Source of the DNA: CAYRGY01 sp964424075
GTDB taxonomy: Bacteria; Patescibacteriota; Gracilibacteria; UBA1369
Direction: 5' to 3'
Assembly: GCA_964424075.1 (NCBI GenBank)
Contig: CAYRGY010000001.1
Location: 186,001 to 250,000 of the forward strand
DNA length: 64,000 nucleotides
Shown here: positions 48,272 through 57,165 of the stretch, in pieces
How the letters are laid out: each line of letters starts with the position of its first letter
Numbering within the stretch: the first letter of the stretch is position 1
Notes under the pieces: model-generated
The model's input: the letters and a program-made list of their open reading frames with translations, nothing else
Database searches by the model: none
What the model was told of the DNA's origin: nothing
Position numbers and translations under genes: made by a program

Positions 48272-48808
48272 TTAACTTAAACGTTCAACCAAACAACTTT
48301 TAAGTTCAATTACCTGATCATCAATCACCGGCACACTTACTCCGAATCTTTGTGGCGTCATTGATACAAAATAGACACCGGAAAAATCCACATCCAAAAC
48401 CTCCTTAATTAACGCCTCTTTTAGGATCTGATCTTCAAATTGATGACCAACAACCGTCAATAAAAGTATCAATTCTTGTAAATTCTTTTTCTGACTCACA
48501 TATTTTTCCGCCTTTTTTCTAATACTCATCCGCAAATTATTTACCACATCAGATCCAAAGCTAACAAATTGCCCATTTCTTTTCCTAAGCTCTAAAAACG
48601 CTGCAATTTGTTCATTCATACACAAGGTGGTCTGAATATTCAGCGTCTGAAAATTGTGTGACCAGGCAAAATAGTCAATATGGCTATTCTCCCCATTCTC
48701 TAATACATTGGGCTCTAAATTAAAATCTGCGTAATACTTACGATTTAGCCAATTAATAAAAGCATCCGAGGACTCTTTTTCTACTATTTTTGAGTTATAT
48801 ATACTCAT
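48272..48808 (-). CDS. Hypothetical soluble protein
   Basis: 178 residues, no export signal. There are several aromatic-rich stretches near the N-terminus (INWLNRKYYADFNL, IDYFAWSHNFQ) and a helical centre (LRMSIRKKAEKYV, LQELILLLTVVGHQF). The end contains DFSGVYFVSMTPQRFGVSVPV. No family is recognised. A promoter with a consensus -10 box is present 24 bases upstream, so it heads its own transcript, probably together with the gene at 48180. Confidence 0.55.
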   Translation of the reverse strand: MSIYNSKIVEKESSDAFINWLNRKYYADFNLEPNVLENGENSHIDYFAWSHNFQTLNIQTTLCMNEQIAAFLELRKRNGQFVSFGSDVVNNLRMSIRKKAEKYVSQKKNLQELILLLTVVGHQFEDQILKEALIKEVLDVDFSGVYFVSMTPQRFGVSVPVIDDQVIELKSCLVERLS

Positions 48809-48831
48809 TTCAGGGATTTACCCATTATTTA

Positions 48832-48859
48832 ATTATAACATATTTTACAAATTATTCAA
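48832..48859 (-). promoter_or_regulatory. Promoter of the 48808 gene
   Basis: On the minus strand: TTGAAT (48859-48854), a 16-base spacer and TATAAT (48837-48832), 23 bases before the ATG. Confidence 0.65.
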
Positions 48860-48958
48860 CAATCCATCGCTGAAAAAACGCATGACAAATTCGCCAGTTG
48901 GAGAGACTATAAACTCAATATAATCCTTATATAATCTGGTTTATTTAACCTAAACTAA

Positions 48959-49339
48959 CTACTTCAAGCTTTCTCCCCATGACTCTTGCGATGCGATCTG
49001 TTCTATTTTTGTATTTACTGCCTGCAACCCTTCTTCAAAAGTTTGCATCCATTCATTATACTGCATACTTTCTAAAAAAGCTGAATCCATAGCTTGAATT
49101 CCTTCAATGTTACTCTTTGACAAGTGAGACAATGGAATTACTCCATTTGGAGCAACAATCTTACCATCACTTCGAGTATATGGTTGAGCACTATTAATCA
49201 ACCCTTTGTAACACTCTTTTAGCAAAAGTAGCTTATTCATATCTTTTCCAGCACCAGTTATCATATCATCCGCATCTTCACGAGCCATTTCCTTAGATTT
49301 TCCGATTTCTAAACTCATAAAAATTGCTAATAAAAACAT
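48959..49339 (-). CDS. Hypothetical small protein downstream of tmRNA
   Basis: 126 residues from the ATG at 49339, which has a weak AAGG nine bases upstream; the ATG at 49318 is the alternative and removes a short hydrophobic lead (MFLLAIF). The rest is helical, acidic and soluble, with LLLLKECYKGL and MQYNEWMQTFEEGLQAV. No family is recognised. It begins 14 bases after the tmRNA 3' end in the same direction, so it may be co-transcribed with tmRNA by read-through. Confidence 0.5.
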   Translation of the reverse strand: MFLLAIFMSLEIGKSKEMAREDADDMITGAGKDMNKLLLLKECYKGLINSAQPYTRSDGKIVAPNGVIPLSHLSKSNIEGIQAMDSAFLESMQYNEWMQTFEEGLQAVNTKIEQIASQESWGESLK

Positions 49340-49352
49340 GTTTTAATGCCTT

Positions 49353-49768
49353 GGTGGAGATGCGGGGAGTCGAACCCCGGTCCACAAATGACTATCACAA
49401 ACGTCTACAATCTTAGTCACTTCTGATTAGGCGATAGGAATAAAGTAGTGACAAAAAGCTCCAATCGCCAGATTGAGGTAATACTCAAATTACAGTCACA
49501 ATCAACACCCCATAATTCAAGTCCTGCTAAGTGACATTCGGATTCGTCTAGCAGAAGTCAACGATCGAACGACCTCCACGAAAAGGCAGAGGATTTAGTA
49601 AGTATTACTAAGCGTAAACTGGAACAAGTTGCTCAGCTTCGATAGCATTTCTTACAGATGCAAATGATTTTGCAAGTATATTTACACCGACGGATCTAAC
49701 GGGAGACGGTGCCACCCCGTGATTGCAGCTTGTAAAAGAACATTCATGTCGAATGCCAGTACATCCCC
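49353..49768 (-). ncRNA. ssrA: Transfer-messenger RNA (tmRNA)
   Basis: 416 bases. The 5' end GGGGATG (49768-49762) pairs with CATCTCC (49363-49357), followed by an encoded ACCA (49356-49353). The T arm CGGGG-TTCGACT-CCCCG is at 49380-49364, and the 5' domain has the usual CTGGCATTCGACA stretch. The tag frame runs from GCA at 49673 to TAG at 49608, followed at once by TAA: 21 residues beginning AKSFASVRN and ending EQLVPVYA. It rescues stalled ribosomes by trans-translation with SmpB (not in this window). The tag end Val-Tyr-Ala differs from the common Leu-Ala-Ala. Confidence 0.95.
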
Positions 49769-49778
49769 ATGTAACACG

Positions 49779-49806
49779 ATTTTACCACAACCTAACGCCA
49801 AGTCAA
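49779..49806 (-). promoter_or_regulatory. Promoter of ssrA
   Basis: On the minus strand: TTGACT (49806-49801), a 16-base spacer and TAAAAT (49784-49779), 11 bases before the mature 5' end. Confidence 0.75.
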
Positions 49807-49863
49807 CCCAGCCTTGCAAATACCATCAAAAATGCTATCGTACATCAAAACCTAAACCAAAAC

Positions 49864-50391
49864 ATGAAAAATATCTTCCTCCTTCTTTTAACTCCTTTTA
49901 TTCTTGTCGGATGTGCCAAATTAATGGGGGACTTCAACCAAGATATCAGCAGTTACGAAAAAAATAATCAAATCGGGACAGAAGAAATCGTCATCGCATC
50001 CCAGGAGCTATGTGAAATAGTCCAACCGGAAGAAGTTGGTGAAATTATTGACCAAAACATTAACCTGGCTCAGCCAATAAAAGATGTACCCATTAGCTGT
50101 TATTATCAAAACACAGACAATCAGGTCGGTGTTGCCACTATTGTCCATATCAGCCAAGAAAATCGTAGCGTTGTTGAAGAATATGATGAATCTGAAGAGT
50201 TTTTTGAAAACATTGAAACAATTGACGACTTTGTTGATAAAGCCCGCATTGTTGACCTTTCCGAACAATCCTCCACTATGGATTTTCTAAGAGGTGATGT
50301 TTGGATTAACATAACCATCAGAAGCGGCTCACCAGATCAACGTATTGAACAAGGCAAATCCATTGCTTCACTTATCTTTAAACGACTTTAA
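49864..50391 (+). CDS. Small lipoprotein of unknown function
   Basis: 175 residues. The start at 49864 is chosen because it gives a complete lipoprotein signal (MKNIFLLLLTPF, lipobox ILVGC with Cys17); the longer open frame would run through the tmRNA gene and its promoter. The mature part is acidic with two cysteines (ELCEIV, ISCYY) and looks like a small alpha/beta domain (VGVATIVHI, DVWINITI). No family is recognised. Its stop TAA shares four bases with the stop of the convergent efp gene. Confidence 0.7.
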   Translation: MKNIFLLLLTPFILVGCAKLMGDFNQDISSYEKNNQIGTEEIVIASQELCEIVQPEEVGEIIDQNINLAQPIKDVPISCYYQNTDNQVGVATIVHISQENRSVVEEYDESEEFFENIETIDDFVDKARIVDLSEQSSTMDFLRGDVWINITIRSGSPDQRIEQGKSIASLIFKRL

Positions 50392-50942
50392 ACCCTCTCC
50401 ACGTATTCACCGGTATCGGTATTCACTTTAATCCGATCCCCTTCTTTAATAAATAGCGGCGCCGAAATTTTTGCTCCGGTTTCAATAGTAACGTGCTTAC
50501 TACCACCCGTAGCTGTGTCCCCTTTATCCCCGGGAGGCGCTTCGGTAACAAGAAAATCCATCTTAGTGGGTAATTGAATTGCAAAAGGTTTCCCATCAAT
50601 ACTCACCACTATCACCTCACAACCATCTAAAAGATAATTTGTTGCATCCCCAACATTATCCATCGGTAACTCAAATTGCTCATAAGACGTGTTATCCATT
50701 AAAGCTAAATTTGAACCATCATTATACAAATATTGACACTTTTTATATTCTACATTCGCCTCTTCAATCTGCTCACCGCTACGAAAAGACACTTCAATCA
50801 CCTTCCCCGTCTTGGCATTTTTCAATTTAGTCCTGGTAAAAGCAGCTCCTTTACCGGGATTTACAAAATTATACTGAGCAATAATATAAGTTTCACCATT
50901 ATATTTAATAGCCAACCCTTTAGTAAAATCAGATGTTTGCAT
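50388..50942 (-). CDS. efp: Translation elongation factor P
   Basis: 184 residues, the normal length, with three beta-barrel domains. The tip loop of domain I reads NPGKGAAFTRTKL, so the lysine modified in many bacteria is present in the PGKG context typical of EpmA-modified EF-P. Domain II has CQYLYNDG and domain III ends in the family signature GDRIKVNTDTGEYVERV. EF-P relieves stalling at polyproline; the proline-rich linkers and the PLPE repeat protein in this window are plausible clients. The likely modifying enzyme is encoded just upstream. The 160-base gap between them holds an extended -10 promoter and a leader with a 7-bp inverted repeat (50961-50967 with 51005-51011). Confidence 0.95.
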   Translation of the reverse strand: MQTSDFTKGLAIKYNGETYIIAQYNFVNPGKGAAFTRTKLKNAKTGKVIEVSFRSGEQIEEANVEYKKCQYLYNDGSNLALMDNTSYEQFELPMDNVGDATNYLLDGCEVIVVSIDGKPFAIQLPTKMDFLVTEAPPGDKGDTATGGSKHVTIETGAKISAPLFIKEGDRIKVNTDTGEYVERV

Positions 50943-51086
50943 AAGTCAGAAGTTAAAATCGCGGCTAGTCTAGCCTAGATCCCAAATCTTGGCAAACCTC
51001 AATTTAGCCGCTACCTACTCAGTCCGACCTACTGGAACAAGCTTTATTCTATGCATAACATCATCACCCTGAATATATTACCCTTA

Positions 51087-51095
51087 ATTATAGCA
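51087..51095 (-). promoter_or_regulatory. Extended -10 promoter of efp
   Basis: TGCTATAAT on the minus strand, about 145 bases before the efp start. There is no clear -35 box. The long leader contains GCGGCTA / TAGCCGC arms that could fold near the start codon. Confidence 0.5.
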
Positions 51096-51102
51096 CATTT
51101 AC

Positions 51103-52371
51103 CTACAAATCCCTATATGAGAAACTCATCACATCCTCAATCTTTTCAGAATCACTCACTAGCATTATTAATCGATCCAAACCCAAAGCATTACCCCCGG
51201 CCGGCGGCATTCCCAATCGCAAAGCCTCAATAAACGAATTGTCTACTGAGTAGACATCCCTACCAAGCTTCGCACGCTGAGCCTTCTCCTCCTCCAAACG
51301 CTTCAATTGTTCTTCCGGATCATTCAGCTCAGTGAATCCATTACATAATTCCACTCCGCGAACATAGACTTCAAATCGCTCCGCATAACCATTCTCACCC
51401 ACTTTTGCCAGCGCCGCCATGTCTACAGGGTAGTCATAAAGAATCGTTGGTAATTGGATACCCAACTTAGGCTCAACCTCATTCAAAAAGATGGAAAAGA
51501 AGGCGTCTTCGTAACTGGCGTCATCCTGAATTTGATAACCCTTCGTCCGGGCAACCGCAAATAAATCACCCTCAAGATCAACCCCAGCATGAACCTTAAA
51601 AGCCTCAGCTACCGACAGTCTTTCCCATTCACCTTCGACACCCGAAGCTCCCATCTTATCAAATATAAATTTCACCAATTCCTCAGTATCATCCATCATC
51701 TCCTCATAGGAGGCATAAGCGCGATACCATTCCAACATGGAAAACTCCGGATTATGTAAAGAGCTAAAACTTTCCTTATTTCTAAAACACTTGCAAATCT
51801 GAAATATCTTCTCCATCCCCGACACTAACAATTTTTTCATTGCATATTCAGGCGAGGTAATCAAATACATATCTTCATCAATTTCTTGCCCTTCAGCCTG
51901 AGCCAAAAAACGAGTTTTAAAAACATCCAAATATGGTTCCATACCGGGCAAACGAACTAAAGACGGTGTTTCAACCTCATCAAATCCTCTTTCCACAAAG
52001 AATCTACGCACCAATTCATACACCCGCGCTCTAACCTTAAGCTTCTCTCCTAAGCCTAAATCTATTATCGACCGTTTGTAATTAGGCGCGTTGCGATTAA
52101 TAAAAAAATCTTCACACTCTGCCAAAACCAAAAACTCCCCGACAGCACGAACCTGATCTTCCTTCTCCACGGTAACCTCTATAATTGATCCGACTTGTGG
52201 CAGCTTTTCACAAAACACCTCAACACGCCCCGAAGCATCCTCTAAAACAAAACCATGACCAAATACGTCTCCGTCCAAAAGACCGATCACCCGACCGGCT
52301 AAAATATACTGACCCGATTCAACCATCTCAGTCACTTTTGAGTCTCGATTTGTCCTCGCTGGATACTTCAC
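51103..52371 (-). CDS. Class II lysyl-tRNA-synthetase-like protein, probably EF-P lysine ligase (EpmA/GenX type)
   Basis: 422 residues. Residues 15-95 look like an OB fold (ILAGRVIGLL, then ASGRVEVF). Residues 105-422 are a class II synthetase domain: motif 1 near FDEVETPSLVRLPG, motif 2 FRNKESFSSLHNPEFSMLEW, motif 3 GNALGLDRLIML. The wording LITSPEYAMKKLLVSG, FQICKCFRN and LEWYRAY matches EpmA/GenX more than LysRS, as does VRGVELCNGFTEL and the end without the usual Leu-Phe-Pro. EpmA is about 325 residues and lacks the OB domain; LysRS is about 500. Position just before efp also supports EF-P lysylation. A true but short LysRS is the alternative. Confidence 0.75.
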   Translation of the reverse strand: MKYPARTNRDSKVTEMVESGQYILAGRVIGLLDGDVFGHGFVLEDASGRVEVFCEKLPQVGSIIEVTVEKEDQVRAVGEFLVLAECEDFFINRNAPNYKRSIIDLGLGEKLKVRARVYELVRRFFVERGFDEVETPSLVRLPGMEPYLDVFKTRFLAQAEGQEIDEDMYLITSPEYAMKKLLVSGMEKIFQICKCFRNKESFSSLHNPEFSMLEWYRAYASYEEMMDDTEELVKFIFDKMGASGVEGEWERLSVAEAFKVHAGVDLEGDLFAVARTKGYQIQDDASYEDAFFSIFLNEVEPKLGIQLPTILYDYPVDMAALAKVGENGYAERFEVYVRGVELCNGFTELNDPEEQLKRLEEEKAQRAKLGRDVYSVDNSFIEALRLGMPPAGGNALGLDRLIMLVSDSEKIEDVMSFSYRDL

Positions 52372-52438
52372 TTTTGAACAATCAAATTAATAATTATTCG
52401 ACTTTCAACAACTTTTACACAGACTTTTCCACAAACAA

Positions 52439-55400
52439 TTAACTGGACTTAACCGCCTTTTTATAGGATTTACTTAATTTCTTCAATGAGACTGCCAACT
52501 CTTCCTGCCACTGAAAACCAAGATCAGCGAGCTTTATTTTCAGTCTATTTCCAGCAATCACCCATTTGGAATTATGTTCCAACAAGCACATGATATTTTC
52601 CGGTTTGACCTGATCGGACATTTGTAAATAAATCTCCTTATCCTTGGTCAAATAAACTGATTCAGTCTTTATCCCAACAATACCTGCCTCTTTAGCCAAT
52701 ATTTTCAGCTCTATCACCTTAATCAAACTAGCGACTTCAATGGGCATTGTGCCATATTCATCAATCAATTCTTCCTTTATCTCAAGAAGATATTGCAATG
52801 TGTCCGCTCCTGATAAACGCTGATAAGCAGAAATTTTTTCTTTGTTATTAACGATATAATGATCAGGGATAAAGGCTGTAACCGGCAATTCTACTGATAC
52901 CTCTTCCGGCTCCTCCTCGCGCATCACGCGACCGGCCTTCAAATCATCAACCGCTTTATTAAGCATGCGAATAAAATGCGAAACACCAACCACATTAATC
53001 ACCCCGTGCTGCTTTGCTCCAAGAATATCGCCTGCTCCACGAATTTCTAAATCCTTCATAGCAATCTGAAAGCCCGCCCCCAATTCCGAAGCTTCAACAA
53101 TGGCCTTCAATCGCTTCTTAGCATTAAGTTTTAACCGCTGCCCATGATACATAAAATAGGCATAAGCCTGCGTTTTTCCACGACCAACGCGCCCACGCAA
53201 TTGATAGAGCTGCGTTAACCCAAACTTCTCCGCATTATTTACAATCAAAGTATTCGCGTTGGACAAATCAATCCCATTTTCAATAATTGTCGATGATACC
53301 AAAACATCAAATTGGTGTTCTTTAAAAGCAAACACCCGTTCTTCCAAATCACCGCTGCCCAATTTCCCATGTGCCACTCCAAAACGAGCTTCCGGCACCA
53401 ATGCGCGCAATTTCTCCGCTAAACCATCAATTGTCTGCACACGATTGTGCAAGAAATAAACCTGTCCCCCGCGCTCAATCTCCCTCAAAATCACCTCCCT
53501 AATCAATCCCTGTGAATAACGACGCACTTCTGTAATAACCGGTAAACGCCCTGGAGGTGGAGTCACAATCGTAGAAATGTCGCGCAATTTATTCAGTGCA
53601 ATATTCAAAGTTCGTGGAATAGGAGTAGCTGTTAAAGTCAGCACATCTACCTCTGTTCGCACCTCCTTAAGCTTCTCCTTCTGCTTCACACCAAATCTCT
53701 GTTCTTCATCAATAATTACCAAGCCTAGGTTTTTAAATTTAATATCCGACTGCAACAGACGATGAGTGCCCACAACTATATCCAACTCACCCTTCTCCAA
53801 TTGTTTCAAAATTTTCTTTTGTTCTGAGGCGGTTCTAAAACGACTCAGCATTTCCACCCTAACATCAAAACCTTCCATTCGCTTGGAAAAAGAGCGATTG
53901 TGCTGATCAGCCAAAATGGTAATAGGTGAAATTAATGCAACTTGTTTTCCTGATTTCACCGCCTTAAAAGCCGCCCGCATGGCTACCTCGGTTTTCCCGA
54001 ATCCAACATCTCCACAAACCAGTCTATCCATCGGAATCGCCCTCTCCATATCCTCCTTCACTTCAGCAATAGCCTTTAACTGCCCCGGAGTTTCTTCAAA
54101 GGGGAAAGCTTCCTCAAACTGTCCCTGCAATTTATCATCATTTTTATACTTAAATCCTTTAGCACTCTTTCTCTCCGCATAAAGTTTCAACAACTCTTTG
54201 GCAATTTGCTCAGTTTCTTTACGTATTTTTTTGGTTATAGTGTTCCACTCCGCAGATCCCAAACGGGTTAATTTAGGGGGATTTTCATCAGCACCAATAA
54301 ACTTGTTTACTTTATCAGCCTGATTAATGGGCACAAACAGTTTATCGTTTTCAGCATAACCAATTTTCAAATACTCACAGGTAATATCATCTACTCTGCG
54401 CTGCTCTAGACCCTGAAAAACCCCAATTCCATGCTCACTATGAACTACATAATCATTGATCTTAAGTGAGCTAATAAAATCCATAAAAACCTTCTGGCTG
54501 GTGGCCTTCTTTTTCTCTTCCTTAAGTGTGGCAATTTCCTTGTCAGTAATTAAAAGCAATTTAAGCTCAGGATTTTGAAAAGCTATTGGTAACGGCTCAC
54601 TACGATCATAATCAATAATAAAAATATTAAAATGACCATAAATAAATTGACTCAAATCTTCATTAAACCTTAACTTACTTTCATTTAAAACACCTTCAAT
54701 ATAATCCTTATCCTTAGTAAAAATTAGGGTTTGCCAACCATCTCTAACTTTATCTTTTAAATCATTGGTTAAATCATACGCCCCTCGATATTTCAACACT
54801 GACAAATAATGCATATGAGCATGCGACTCTTCATTTTCATTAAACGTCACAAAACTCATTACTTTGTTTTTATTATAAACATCATTAAATGCGGCGTTCC
54901 ACTCTTCATATAAATCATCAAAAATATCTAACTCATCCTCAATAATTAAATTATCTACGCGGAAAGCATCCATCAACGTAGACTCAGTTAAATCCATCAA
55001 AATTGGCCAGATTTCCAAAGAAGATAATTCACAAATCGCATCCTTATCAAGACTATCCTGATCAAAAAACTCAATTTTCTCCACATCTTCAAAAGCTAAA
55101 CTGATTCGCGCCGGATGCTCTTCATTGACTGGAAAAATTGTTAAAACATCACCGCTCCTGAAATAAGTACCCTTTTGCAAATGAGCATCATCAGAAATTT
55201 CATATCCCATGGCAATTAACTTTTCATAAAAACTCATCAAATCAATTTTTTGCCCCTCTTTCAAAACAATTTTAGTGTTCTCCAATAACTCTAAATCCGG
55301 AATTTGTTTAAGCAAGTCAAAATAGGGAATAACCAAAATGCGCTTTTCATCACTCATCACCATCGACAACAGCTCCATTAATTTCATTTTCCTCAACCGC

Positions 55401-55696
55401 TCCAACCTGCGCGGGTTCATCTCACCATTAATCTTGGAATCATATTTCAAAATTTGATGATCCAGCCACAAATCAAGCCCTTGTGCAATTAACTCCTGCT
55501 CCTGATTTGAATTAACAATCCAAATCCCACCTTTAAACTTTTTCAGGTCCCTTATCACATCGCTAAAAACAAAGCTTTTCGCTGTATAATTTGTTCCCCC
55601 TGAAACGCTAAAATTCTTTTTGGTGTTAAGTAGCTCGAATACCCGACTATTAACAAAGGTCGGTAAGAATTGAATCAAATTCTTCTGGCTTTCCAT
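52439..55696 (-). CDS. mfd: Transcription-repair coupling factor Mfd
   Basis: 1,085 residues, slightly shorter than the usual 1,150. The N-terminal UvrB-like part (1-370) is diverged. The CarD-like RNA-polymerase-interaction domain starts near 410 (YVVHSEHGIGVFQGLEQR). The SF2 translocase has Walker A GDVGFGKTE near 560, the DEEQ box near 661, LTATPIPRTL and the helicase C motifs QLRGRVGRG; the TRG region and a C-terminal TRCF domain (about 940-1060) follow. Mfd removes stalled RNA polymerase and recruits UvrA. The gene begins 30 bases after dnaN ends and is probably in one operon with it. Confidence 0.97.
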   Translation of the reverse strand: MESQKNLIQFLPTFVNSRVFELLNTKKNFSVSGGTNYTAKSFVFSDVIRDLKKFKGGIWIVNSNQEQELIAQGLDLWLDHQILKYDSKINGEMNPRRLERLRKMKLMELLSMVMSDEKRILVIPYFDLLKQIPDLELLENTKIVLKEGQKIDLMSFYEKLIAMGYEISDDAHLQKGTYFRSGDVLTIFPVNEEHPARISLAFEDVEKIEFFDQDSLDKDAICELSSLEIWPILMDLTESTLMDAFRVDNLIIEDELDIFDDLYEEWNAAFNDVYNKNKVMSFVTFNENEESHAHMHYLSVLKYRGAYDLTNDLKDKVRDGWQTLIFTKDKDYIEGVLNESKLRFNEDLSQFIYGHFNIFIIDYDRSEPLPIAFQNPELKLLLITDKEIATLKEEKKKATSQKVFMDFISSLKINDYVVHSEHGIGVFQGLEQRRVDDITCEYLKIGYAENDKLFVPINQADKVNKFIGADENPPKLTRLGSAEWNTITKKIRKETEQIAKELLKLYAERKSAKGFKYKNDDKLQGQFEEAFPFEETPGQLKAIAEVKEDMERAIPMDRLVCGDVGFGKTEVAMRAAFKAVKSGKQVALISPITILADQHNRSFSKRMEGFDVRVEMLSRFRTASEQKKILKQLEKGELDIVVGTHRLLQSDIKFKNLGLVIIDEEQRFGVKQKEKLKEVRTEVDVLTLTATPIPRTLNIALNKLRDISTIVTPPPGRLPVITEVRRYSQGLIREVILREIERGGQVYFLHNRVQTIDGLAEKLRALVPEARFGVAHGKLGSGDLEERVFAFKEHQFDVLVSSTIIENGIDLSNANTLIVNNAEKFGLTQLYQLRGRVGRGKTQAYAYFMYHGQRLKLNAKKRLKAIVEASELGAGFQIAMKDLEIRGAGDILGAKQHGVINVVGVSHFIRMLNKAVDDLKAGRVMREEEPEEVSVELPVTAFIPDHYIVNNKEKISAYQRLSGADTLQYLLEIKEELIDEYGTMPIEVASLIKVIELKILAKEAGIVGIKTESVYLTKDKEIYLQMSDQVKPENIMCLLEHNSKWVIAGNRLKIKLADLGFQWQEELAVSLKKLSKSYKKAVKSS

Positions 55697-55726
55697 GACT
55701 AATTGGCTCTTTAAAGCGTCTAAAGA

Positions 55727-56839
55727 CTAGATCTTTAGCGGCATAATGATATACAAATATGATTTTGTATCTTCTTTCTTAATCTTTATTACAGCAGGAG
55801 ATAGTTTATCGTCAAGCTCAATTGTAATTTCTTCCGCATTAATAAAATTCAAAACATCCAATAAATATTGGGCGTTAAGCGCAATCTTATTATTCTCCCC
55901 TTCCACGGCGGCATCAATTTCCGCCCTTTCTTCTCCCACCTTAGTTTCATCAGTCGACACCACCAATTTACCCTCATTAGTAACTGAAACCTTGATATTA
56001 TTATTGTTTTCCCTTGCAAATAGTCCAACCCGCTTAATAATTAATGACAAATCCTCAGTTTTGACACCTACCTTAGTCTTGTTTCCCGCAGGAATAATTT
56101 TTTCATATTCGGGGAATTTGCCCTCAATCAAACGTGAAACCATCTTAGTATCTCCTATTACAAATAAAATTTGATTCTTGGAAACATTAATTTCCACATC
56201 CTCTTCTTGAGCTTTGTTAATTATTTTTCCCAATTCAGCCACAGTCCTGGCCGGTACAATCGCCTCCAACTCAAACTCGACCGGCTCTTTCAAATCAATG
56301 CTCTTCTCTGCCAAACGATAACTATCGGTGGCAACCATTAACAATTTCCCCTCTTTAACTCTAAACAACACCCCCGAAAGAACGGGCCTTGATGTATTAT
56401 GCGCCGCCGCAAAAACCGTTTGCGTAACTGCTATATCAAATTCTTTCCTATCTACCTTAAAAACACTATCTTTATCTACAGTTGGAATTATCGGAAACTC
56501 ATCCGCAGGAATTCCTTTTATCTTAGTTTCAGATCCGGCAGATTTAACCACTAAATTATTACTATCATCCACGTAAAGCTCCAGACTCTCCTCATTAACC
56601 AAACTGATGTAACTTATCAACAACCTCGCCGGAACAGTTATCTTTCCCTCAACCTTAACCTCCGCCGCCATAACTGATTGAATAGCAACCTCTAAATTAG
56701 TTCCGGACAAAACCAGCTTTCCTTTATCCGCGTTTAATAAAACATTGTTTAGCACTGGTAGGGTTGTGTTTTGTGTTACAGCCTTCCCGACAATACTGAG
56801 AGCTTCAGATAAATCAGCCTGTGTACAAACGATTTTCAT
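55727..56839 (-). CDS. dnaN: DNA polymerase III beta subunit (sliding clamp)
   Basis: 370 residues. The start at 56839 (MKIVCTQADLSEAL) is the family N-terminus; a frame extension to 56878 adds an Ile-rich stretch not seen in clamps. Three repeated clamp domains are visible, including TLPVLNNVLL in the first, FAAAHNTSRPVLSGVLF in the second, and the C-terminal IKIKKEDTKSYLYIIMPLKI, close to the usual Tyr-x-x-Met-Pro-hydrophobic end that forms the partner-binding pocket. It tethers DNA polymerase to the template. dnaA is not next to it in this window. mfd follows after 30 bases. Confidence 0.97.
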   Translation of the reverse strand: MKIVCTQADLSEALSIVGKAVTQNTTLPVLNNVLLNADKGKLVLSGTNLEVAIQSVMAAEVKVEGKITVPARLLISYISLVNEESLELYVDDSNNLVVKSAGSETKIKGIPADEFPIIPTVDKDSVFKVDRKEFDIAVTQTVFAAAHNTSRPVLSGVLFRVKEGKLLMVATDSYRLAEKSIDLKEPVEFELEAIVPARTVAELGKIINKAQEEDVEINVSKNQILFVIGDTKMVSRLIEGKFPEYEKIIPAGNKTKVGVKTEDLSLIIKRVGLFARENNNNIKVSVTNEGKLVVSTDETKVGEERAEIDAAVEGENNKIALNAQYLLDVLNFINAEEITIELDDKLSPAVIKIKKEDTKSYLYIIMPLKI

Positions 56840-57165
56840 AATTATTATTATTAATTCAGCTCCGAGATTATATCCCACATCACTCTCCTTTCAAGAGCTC
56901 TTATCCTTTTGAACTTTTCAACACTCCCTTTTAAGTCTTTTAATAAACTTAAAGAAAAATAATTATTTACTTGTAGTAAATAGTACAATCTTTACTTTAA
57001 TTTGAATTTATTTTCAGGTATGTTTAAAAATGACAGTCCAAATCGATCCCGTCATGGTTTGGACCATTAAAATATAGCCGCTAAAGGCGGTCTACGCAGA
57101 ATTACAAATAATATTACAGGAAAAACGTACCCTGTTCAAAACCCGTTCATTTAATCTTCAAAACT
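56840..57165. other. 326-base divergent intergenic region between dnaN and VKOR genes
   Basis: No gene is seen. It is AT-rich and must hold promoters for both directions. It contains a perfect inverted repeat ATTTACT-tgt-AGTAAAT (56965-56981) and another, GTCCAAA / TTTGGAC (57036-57042 with 57058-57064), followed by a small CCGC/GCGG hairpin. The first has the size of a repressor site. No cluster of DnaA boxes is present, so an origin is not supported. Confidence 0.5.

Noticed and set aside
49723..49863. N-terminal extension of the lipoprotein gene into the tmRNA region
   Set aside because: It would overlap the ssrA 5' end and promoter and bury the lipoprotein signal; the start at 49864 explains the lipobox.
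52400..52440. Sequences near TTTTCCACA and TTTTACACA resembling DnaA boxes between mfd and the EpmA-like gene
   Set aside because: Only two imperfect matches in an AT-rich gap, with no DNA-unwinding element or dnaA nearby.
56840..57165. Replication origin next to dnaN
   Set aside because: No dnaA gene and no cluster of DnaA boxes in the gap.
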